From: Paenibacillus azoreducens
GTDB taxonomy: Bacteria; Bacillota; Bacilli; Paenibacillales; Paenibacillaceae
Assembly (NCBI RefSeq): GCF_021654775.1
Contig: NZ_AP025343.1
Location: forward strand, 1,889,501 to 1,953,500
DNA: 64,000 nt
Reading direction: 5' to 3'
Under the pieces are notes generated by a model. It was given only the letters and a program-made list of their open reading frames with translations. It was not told the DNA's origin and made no database searches. Below are positions 57,534 through 64,000 of the stretch, in pieces. Numbering within the stretch: position 1 is the stretch's first letter; the number at the start of each line of letters is the position of its first letter. The translations under genes were made by a program, and so were the position numbers.

Positions 57534-60500
57534 ATGAGAAGGATAGTTTCCAGCATGTTAGTCCTCGCCTTGCTTCTTTCGTTATTCGCGGCTTCAGCCT
57601 TTGCGAGTGAAGTTGAGCCTAACGAAGTTGTCCAGAGCGAAATTGGAACAGAAGGAGGAACACAGTCCGAAGCGGTCAATTCAGTCAATGAAGCCACCCT
57701 GACCGAAGAAGTGACCGATGATTTATCCAGTCAGTCCATTCAACCCAATGAGACCGCACAACCCGAAGAGACTATAACGAAAGTCTCTGCCGACAACACA
57801 TCTCTAACAGTAACAGATGGTCTGCACGTTGTAGTTTATTACGATTCTGATCAAGGTACCTACATCCCCGAGTTCAATTTGGAATTATGGAATGTAGCCG
57901 AAGACAAATTGATTAGCAGCGCTGTAGGCAACAGCCAGAACTTCAGTAACGGCAAGTATAGCCTGATTTTCAATCACCCAGGCTACAAGCTTGGCGACCA
58001 GTTTGCTCTAATCCTAAGAAGTGCAGACGGTATCATCGAAGAGGTCAATTTCAATGGATACAGCTTGAAGGTAAACACCCACTTCAAATTCGGCATAGAG
58101 CCATTCGTTTATTATGAAGGGGTAAATGACGAGAAGGTTTTCCAATACCTGACCGCCACGAAGCTTAACCCCATCGAGGCTTCGCTTAAGACCAACGGGA
58201 AAAAGATTGGACTGCAGCTCCAATCCGAATCAGGTTCCCCTTTGAAGCAGTTACCAATCAACATCAAGCTTTTGGAGGGCAAAGGAACCTTAACCGCCAA
58301 GTCAGATGACAGTGGTATGGTATGGCTCGACAGCAACAAGCTAACTTGGAAATTCCTCGTTTCATCGGAAGGTAAGGTCGCCAAGGACGGTTCAAATGGC
58401 AAAGCCGAAATCGAGCTTCCTGCTACAGTTATAGCCAACACGCAGAAGAGCGTCCTGACTTTCCCGATCATATTTGAAAATCAGGTAACCAGCGGCACTA
58501 TGAAGGTAAACTTCACGACCGATGCCAATACAGACCTGAGTAAAGCATGGTCAGAATTCGATATTGCTCTTTCCGATCCGAATGGGGTATCCAGTACTTT
58601 CTCTGCGAATCTGGACACTACGGAGATCGAAGGCATCGCAGACGGCAAATACAAGGCATCGATCACATCCAAGTATGCCGAGGTCAAGTTCAATTCCGAT
58701 GCCCTTGTTACCCTGAGTGATGGTAAAGGGGGCATCGGGGGCATCGTTAAGCCGAAGCATCTCCTCGAAATTAGTAAGGACGGCAAATCATTCAACTTCT
58801 CTGTCATCAACGTTGAGAAGGTTGCGGACAAGCAATACAAAGGCACTAATCCAATCTCATTCGCGGTAACGCCGGGAGAATCGTTTATGATTAAGGATAA
58901 CGATACAGGTAAAGTAGAGACAGTAGCCATCGACGCCAACTCCCCGATCACTAGAGTCGTTTTAGGCGCAGGAGTCGTATTTGGTGGTTCGGCAAGCACA
59001 CCCCATACAGGTGATGACATTGTCTATTTAGTAATTGGTTTTATCCTGTCATTGAGTGTAGCGGCAGGATGCTTTGTTCTCTACAACAGAAAGCGTAAAA
59101 AATCGTCACCTAAGATTTCGGCATTGAGTATTATGCTGGCGGTCGCATTGGTAGCTCCGCTTTTTGCTCCTTCGGGGGTTCACGCAGCTTCTTCGGATGC
59201 AAACGTGGGAGGTACTCCACCTGCATCGGGCGGTGCTAATTCATCAACTGCGGCAGGTACGTTCCAAACCTCCGAGCGGATCGCCGTATTGCAGTTTGGT
59301 TTTATCCCGAACAAGGTAAAATCGGATGGTAAGGGGGTTCTGAATCCCGACTCGAAGAAGGCTGATCTCGAAGATCCGTTCAAGTTCAATTATGAAGACC
59401 TGTTGTTCTACATGGCTCCAAGCAAGACTTCGGACAACTTATTCCGTAAAGCTGGCTCAGGCTTAATCACCTTTGAGCGAGGAACTGGAGTATCGACTCT
59501 TTACGGAAACAACCCACTCTATCCAGCCAGCCCTAAAGGTCAGAGCCATGCCGAGTTGATGAAGCGTACTTTGGATTACGCCGACAAAGCCATAGCCAAA
59601 TCGAGCAACATCAACTACTTCGAGCAAATCATTGCCGATACGCTGTACAATATCGCTCCGAGCGATTCGAACCGTACTCTTTCCGGTGAAGGTAACGTGA
59701 AGGTGATTGGTGATTCCTTGAAAGGGATGATCGAAGCCTACATTCTCCGTCACGGTAGCCAAGATGCAGGAGAGCAGTTCGATGCCCAAGTTATTGGCAG
59801 TCTGATGTTCTCGGGGTATCTGGACTTGATCAAGTCAAAAGGAATCTTGAAAGGCGAGGACTACATCACTTTCGAACAAATGATGCGTGACAAGTTCAAC
59901 AAGAATGAACTGATCTTCTTCGCCCAAACAGTTATCGGTATCTCGGTCAAGGATAGTCGTAGTGCATATGATCGTGACTATGCCTTTATCTCGATGCACG
60001 ATGCAACGGACTGGTATCTCTGGACAAGACAAAAGGCTCGTCCGACCGATTCCGTTCTGCAGGGGTTAACAGCAAATCGAGAATTTGAAGCTGTCTCGAA
60101 AGGTGGAGCTACCTCTGCCGAGCAAGGTTCCCAATCTCCATACAAGGAGAACGGCAACCTCCCGAATACGTTCAGAACATATGCCCGAGACTTCTACGCC
60201 AGAACGTTGAAGCCAGTAAGTTCGGCAATCCCGATGTCATCGGACGCTTCGGTCAATGGATTCGGCGGTTGGGGTTATCAACCTTGGGGTTACGGAGACG
60301 GAGAAGCTGCGAAAAAGCCTGCAATTACAGCTGAGTTGAACGTAACGTTAGTTGACAAAAACGGTAACCCGACAAAAGAATCATTCACGGTTCCAGTCAA
60401 TGGATGGTCAGAAGAAAGCCAGAAGTATTTGGGTGATTTGAAGTCAGCAAGCGATGTATTCATCGCAGGGGGTATGTCTGTAGGGCATAACGGCAAGACC

Positions 60501-62546
60501 TACGACATTCTTCCAGACGAAAGAGCCAAATTTGAACTTATTGATATGAAGGACAAAGAAAATCTCAATAAGCGTCATCTTACGAAAGGAGCAACTGGAG
60601 AAGAAGGGACAATTTCCATTCCTACATCTGGTTCAGACCTTTGGGAAATTGAGCTTGGGTGGGATACTCCGCTTCCGATGGATCTGCATAAGTATTTAGG
60701 TGGAGATGACCCTGCGAACAGTTCTGTAACGGAGAACAAATATAACGGTTCAGATGCTTATTCAAATGCCAAGCTTACTTTGTTCGTGAAAGCTAATGAG
60801 GACTCAATTGAGCCAATCGCTTCGAACTACGATGTTCCTCAATGGAGACTTTCGAAGTATTGGGATAACATCTCAGATAAAGGCATCAACAAAGCGAAGT
60901 TCAATTTGTCTTTACCGATCAGCACGTTCACGAACCCTAAACTTAGTCCTTCTGGAAACACATTGTTCAGCTTAGTTGATCCAGACTTGAGTAATACACC
61001 TTGGGCATTAAGCCGAGCCAAACTGTTTAATGATACACCAACCAAAAACATCTCGGTATACAATCCTTCTGCATCGTTCAATCTAGCTGGCGATCTGTTA
61101 GCTGTTCGAGATAACAATTCGGTAGCGAATATCAAACTGGCTTCATGGTTGAACAATTTCAGTTTATTTGATGGAAGGATCGCTTCAGCAAGTACAGGCG
61201 CAGCTGAGAATAAGCCAGTTGTATCGAAGTCACATGATTTTAAATATGGGGTAAAAAGCCCTTATTCCTCCTATACGTACAGCGAGACGAGATACAATTG
61301 GGTTTCAACGCAGTATGGTGGTTATTATGTTCCATATACTTGGTCGGGGTCGGCAACACCGTCGTATCTGACGGCAGACTATGAAACAAGCATCCGCTTT
61401 AACCGTTACATTCCGAAAGATAGCTCGGCTCCAAAAGCGATTGCCGATGCTTCCGATTCAGCTAACGGTATGCTCTGGCAAGCCAAACAAGGCAAAGAAA
61501 CCTTAAAAGTGAATCCAGAGGTTCTATACGCCTACGATGATGCGTCAGGAAACACAAGTGTTGCCTTCGCCGCGGGCGACAAGCTGAGAGAAATTCGTCC
61601 AGTGAGCTACAATCTGGCTCAATTCGTTAATGTTGGGGTCAAGCCAGAAGTAGTCGGCGCAAGTACGGCGACCGATGCAAATGCAAAAGCCCTAGCGAAG
61701 AATCTGAACGCTGGAGGTAAGCAGGTCATCTATAAGGGGTCAGCGATAACCACGAACTTTGAAGTGACGGGCGAATTGGAGTTGAAGACCTTTGCTCTCG
61801 ACATCGGTTCTTCCGCACTTAAGAAAGCTTGGAATCCATCCTCGGCTTATAGTACGGATGCCATCAATGAAACATACTTGAGCGAGTATGCAACCAAGGA
61901 TGAGGCTACTGGTAGGTGGCAAGTAACCTTCGATGCGAATGGTAAACTGGTCATCGACAATAAGGAGCATGGTGGTCAATCTGCCAAGCTGACAGCAACA
62001 GAGTCGAGTAAAGCTATCAAGGAACACACATTGGAAGTGCGCGGCGGCAAATTGGTTGGGGTTGATGGCAATCGAAACTTAGACAGCCTTCCGCAAGAAT
62101 TGAAGGACGCTCTCACTCGGATGCATATTCTCGGTAACGATAACATCTTCAGTTCCTTCGAGAGCGGCAACGGTGATAAGCTTACTGAGCAAGCTGTTGC
62201 AACCCTCGGTAATGCAGTGAGGGGTTCGAATGATTTGAAAGTTGGTTCTGGATGGTATGCAGAAGATACGACTACCTTGGTCATTCGTGTCTATACAACA
62301 ACCTTCGAATTGCCGAGCCATATGTATGTCGACAAAATACCGATGGAGATTCCAGGGCTTGAGGTGTCTGGCGACAAGAATCAATTCTTCAGCAAGGGCT
62401 TCACTGGGCATACGAAGCTGAGCTACAAAGTTGGTCATGTCGGCATGGTGTTCGACAGCTCCAAGGGCGACTTCGGCGGTAAACGGTCGACAGACTTCAT
62501 AGTGGGTAACACTTCGATAATGGACACGTTCAGTACAGTTCAATAA
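57534..62546 (+). CDS. Giant secreted protein with an internal sorting signal and a second signal peptide
   Basis: 1670 residues in one unbroken frame; AAGGGAGG ribosome site. Residues 1-24 are a signal peptide (VLALLLSLFAASAFA). Residues 75-485 are beta-rich, Ig-like. Residues 489-525 form TPHTG, a membrane span (IVYLVIGFILSLSVAAGCFVL) and RKRKK, the layout of a sortase signal though with T in place of L. At once a second signal-like segment follows (ISALSIMLAVALVAPLFA, cut expected after VHA at about 551). Then come about 1,120 residues of unknown secreted protein, with GFGGWGYQPWGYGDGE near 905. Not recognised as a known family. Confidence 0.75.
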   Translation: MRRIVSSMLVLALLLSLFAASAFASEVEPNEVVQSEIGTEGGTQSEAVNSVNEATLTEEVTDDLSSQSIQPNETAQPEETITKVSADNTSLTVTDGLHVVVYYDSDQGTYIPEFNLELWNVAEDKLISSAVGNSQNFSNGKYSLIFNHPGYKLGDQFALILRSADGIIEEVNFNGYSLKVNTHFKFGIEPFVYYEGVNDEKVFQYLTATKLNPIEASLKTNGKKIGLQLQSESGSPLKQLPINIKLLEGKGTLTAKSDDSGMVWLDSNKLTWKFLVSSEGKVAKDGSNGKAEIELPATVIANTQKSVLTFPIIFENQVTSGTMKVNFTTDANTDLSKAWSEFDIALSDPNGVSSTFSANLDTTEIEGIADGKYKASITSKYAEVKFNSDALVTLSDGKGGIGGIVKPKHLLEISKDGKSFNFSVINVEKVADKQYKGTNPISFAVTPGESFMIKDNDTGKVETVAIDANSPITRVVLGAGVVFGGSASTPHTGDDIVYLVIGFILSLSVAAGCFVLYNRKRKKSSPKISALSIMLAVALVAPLFAPSGVHAASSDANVGGTPPASGGANSSTAAGTFQTSERIAVLQFGFIPNKVKSDGKGVLNPDSKKADLEDPFKFNYEDLLFYMAPSKTSDNLFRKAGSGLITFERGTGVSTLYGNNPLYPASPKGQSHAELMKRTLDYADKAIAKSSNINYFEQIIADTLYNIAPSDSNRTLSGEGNVKVIGDSLKGMIEAYILRHGSQDAGEQFDAQVIGSLMFSGYLDLIKSKGILKGEDYITFEQMMRDKFNKNELIFFAQTVIGISVKDSRSAYDRDYAFISMHDATDWYLWTRQKARPTDSVLQGLTANREFEAVSKGGATSAEQGSQSPYKENGNLPNTFRTYARDFYARTLKPVSSAIPMSSDASVNGFGGWGYQPWGYGDGEAAKKPAITAELNVTLVDKNGNPTKESFTVPVNGWSEESQKYLGDLKSASDVFIAGGMSVGHNGKTYDILPDERAKFELIDMKDKENLNKRHLTKGATGEEGTISIPTSGSDLWEIELGWDTPLPMDLHKYLGGDDPANSSVTENKYNGSDAYSNAKLTLFVKANEDSIEPIASNYDVPQWRLSKYWDNISDKGINKAKFNLSLPISTFTNPKLSPSGNTLFSLVDPDLSNTPWALSRAKLFNDTPTKNISVYNPSASFNLAGDLLAVRDNNSVANIKLASWLNNFSLFDGRIASASTGAAENKPVVSKSHDFKYGVKSPYSSYTYSETRYNWVSTQYGGYYVPYTWSGSATPSYLTADYETSIRFNRYIPKDSSAPKAIADASDSANGMLWQAKQGKETLKVNPEVLYAYDDASGNTSVAFAAGDKLREIRPVSYNLAQFVNVGVKPEVVGASTATDANAKALAKNLNAGGKQVIYKGSAITTNFEVTGELELKTFALDIGSSALKKAWNPSSAYSTDAINETYLSEYATKDEATGRWQVTFDANGKLVIDNKEHGGQSAKLTATESSKAIKEHTLEVRGGKLVGVDGNRNLDSLPQELKDALTRMHILGNDNIFSSFESGNGDKLTEQAVATLGNAVRGSNDLKVGSGWYAEDTTTLVIRVYTTTFELPSHMYVDKIPMEIPGLEVSGDKNQFFSKGFTGHTKLSYKVGHVGMVFDSSKGDFGGKRSTDFIVGNTSIMDTFSTVQ

Positions 62547-62558
62547 AGCTCTACCTTA

Positions 62559-62591
62559 ATGGGAGGTGTCGAGAAATTGGCACCTTCTTTA
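62559..62591 (+). terminator. Terminator of the giant gene
   Basis: GGAGGTGTC ... GGCACCTTC hairpin followed by a T-rich tract. Confidence 0.6.
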
Positions 62592-62672
62592 TATTTGGGG
62601 TTCAATTCACCTTCGTTTCAAGTTATAGTAGATACATTTATTTTCCTACCATTCTTGAAATGAGGTGATGTT

Positions 62673-62987
62673 ATGGCTAAATTATCCGAGTTGTCGTTGT
62701 ATGCCAGATTCAAGTGGGCGGTTCCGGTTGTTCCCACGGTTAAAAAGGATGAGGGGTTCTTCAGTGATCCGAAGCCTTGGGATTTTGAGGAGCTAGTACT
62801 GGAGCTGATTGAACAGATGTTTGTTGAAATCGAGGAGTTCTTTTCTAAGAAGAACATGCCAGTAGAAGTGGCAATTTACGAAATCAGGGAAGTCTTCGAC
62901 CGGCTCCATGTCGAGATGTACAGTCCACATCAGGAAGTCTATATGATCGTGGAGAAGTACAAGAAGCTATCTGAAAACCTATTTTAA
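62673..62987 (+). CDS. Small unknown protein, cysteine-free paralogue of the zinc-ribbon protein
   Basis: 104 residues, GAGGTGATG ribosome site. LYARFKWAVP and MFVEIEEFF ... IREVFDRLHVEMY ... IVEKYKKLSENLF align with LFTRFPWSIP, MFTEIEEVY, IKQKFGELRVYIH and IVKYQEISVKI of the protein at 50797. The GDGW motif and the C-terminal zinc site are missing; the chain stops where the ribbon would begin. Confidence 0.65.
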   Translation: MAKLSELSLYARFKWAVPVVPTVKKDEGFFSDPKPWDFEELVLELIEQMFVEIEEFFSKKNMPVEVAIYEIREVFDRLHVEMYSPHQEVYMIVEKYKKLSENLF

Positions 62988-62990
62988 CTT

Positions 62991-63027
62991 AGTGGAAGGT
63001 GTCGTGAAAATCGGCACTTTCTTTTTA
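62991..63027 (+). terminator. Terminator
   Basis: AAGGTGTCG ... CGGCACTTT stem followed by CTTTTT. Confidence 0.6.
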
Positions 63028-63297
63028 TGGGACGATTATTTTATAAACGCTCGATTGTTTAGTTCGATTTTAATGGGGTTCCTGTAGAAGATTATTACTA
63101 ATCGTTTCAAGCAGGATAAGGTTCCTTTGATTCCCCGCCATCCCTCCAACCTTTGAATGGGATTCGCACAACTATTATTTACAAGCATTTGTATGGAGTT
63201 GGGACGACAAGGGGCTTACATAACTTAACTTCAACACATGATTCAAGAGTCAACAGCTTCTAAGTGATTCAAAATAAATCACTTGGAGGTAAGCGGT

Positions 63298-64000
63298 ATG
63301 AATGAGAAAGATTCGTCGGTTTCAAATGAGGTTCAGAGCATTGATGAAAAGATTGAAGAGTTCAAAGGGAGTGCCGCCAAGGAAGCGGATTTCATTTGGG
63401 GCGTAGATGTATTTTATGGGTGGCAGTCAGCATCCGGTCGTGAAAAGAATGTAGTAGAAGTCACCTGTAAGCTGGACGGTCAAAAGTTCTATTATCTACT
63501 CGAAGACCTGCGAGACATCAAGCAGACGGATCTGGTAATAAAAAGCCTTGGCTCAATTGCACTCATCAAGCGTAGCTACGTTAAGCACTTTGTCGATGTT
63601 GCTGACGGAATGATCATGGAAAAGAAGCAGAAATTGATGGACTGTATCGATGTGTATGTTCCATTTGACTTGGGGTCATTGAATGCCCTGCAGCATTATC
63701 GACTTGTTTATCGGCACTTTCAGGAAAACCAGGAGAAGTTCCCTTCAAAGATCAGCAACACCTTCAATTCGGAGGAACATGAAGGAGCAATCCTTGATGT
63801 AGAGTACCCTGTCGACAAAGAAGGCGTTCTGACAATTGCGTTTTTGCGCGAAGACTTTAGGAGTCTGTTCAGCGTAAAGAATGACAATGAGTACAATCAA
63901 ATTCTTGATGCTCTGCACACTCTTGGGGTTCTGATTCCGAATTCAGGAAAAAAGAACAAGAAGAAATCCGAAGCTTTTACGTTCGAACGTGCTTTGGCAA
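63298..64000 (+). CDS. Unknown protein, runs off the window
   Basis: Open from an ATG with a clear GGAGG nine bases upstream to the window end (234 codons, no stop). Soluble, charged; N-terminus MNEKDSSVSNEVQSIDEKIE, later FIWGVDVFYGWQSASGREK and a lysine run near residue 220. I do not recognise it. The 270 bp before it hold no other gene. Confidence 0.7.
   Translation, partial: MNEKDSSVSNEVQSIDEKIEEFKGSAAKEADFIWGVDVFYGWQSASGREKNVVEVTCKLDGQKFYYLLEDLRDIKQTDLVIKSLGSIALIKRSYVKHFVDVADGMIMEKKQKLMDCIDVYVPFDLGSLNALQHYRLVYRHFQENQEKFPSKISNTFNSEEHEGAILDVEYPVDKEGVLTIAFLREDFRSLFSVKNDNEYNQILDALHTLGVLIPNSGKKNKKKSEAFTFERALA

Overview
The window looks like a Paenibacillus-type spore-forming Firmicute chromosome. 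This is inferred from AGGAGG-type ribosome sites, the paired LonB/LonA proteases, SpoVID- and SpoIIB-like sporulation proteins, a T-box in front of valS, a hemAX-type haem operon, and the conserved order tig-clpP-clpX-lonB-lonA-ysxC-hem-valS-folC-murC-spoIIB-maf. No 16S gene or taxonomic marker is present, so the genus is an inference.

Layout. 1-15 kb is accessory metabolism: a minus-strand carbohydrate ABC importer next to a divergent ROK regulator, a PAP2 phosphatase, a GntR/FadR regulator with a CynX-type exporter, a GT8 glycosyltransferase, galU, a complete IS4-family element with a target duplication, an MFS exporter, and a tRNA-Arg trailed by tRNA-like tandem units. 15-26.4 kb is protein quality control (tig, clpP, clpX, lonB, lonA, ysxC) with ispG inserted. 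26.4-31.2 kb holds small unknown genes, a group II intron with a frameshifted reverse transcriptase, and speD. 31.2-39.9 kb is the haem/sirohaem operon (hemA, hemX-like, sirohaem dehydrogenase, hemC, a cobA-hemD fusion, hemB, hemL) plus an RluA-family pseudouridine synthase. 40.1-50.5 kb is a SpoVID-like LysM protein, T-box-valS, folC, murC, a SpoIIB-like SPOR protein, a DUF4321 protein and maf.

At maf the expected chromosomal order (radC, mreBCD would follow in Bacillus) stops. The maf reading frame carries a second in-frame Maf C-terminal module exactly 180 bp after the first. From there to the window end there is an unrelated block: an FtsK/TcpA-like ATPase, a secreted stalk-domain/transglutaminase-like protein, a 1670-residue secreted protein with an internal sorting-signal-like segment followed by a second signal peptide, and two small paralogous proteins flanking them. 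I read this as the left end of an undescribed integrative (probably conjugative) element that uses the 3' part of maf as its attachment site; no integrase or relaxase is visible in the window.

Three dispersed intergenic repeat families are also present. The most interesting (R1, four copies at 54, 5815, 8045 and 15195) has helices that are kept by compensatory changes between copies. A second (R2) occurs at 177, 21326, 30756 and 41555 and has grown by nested hairpins and tandem units. A third is a single 170-bp inverted-repeat element at 26.6 kb.
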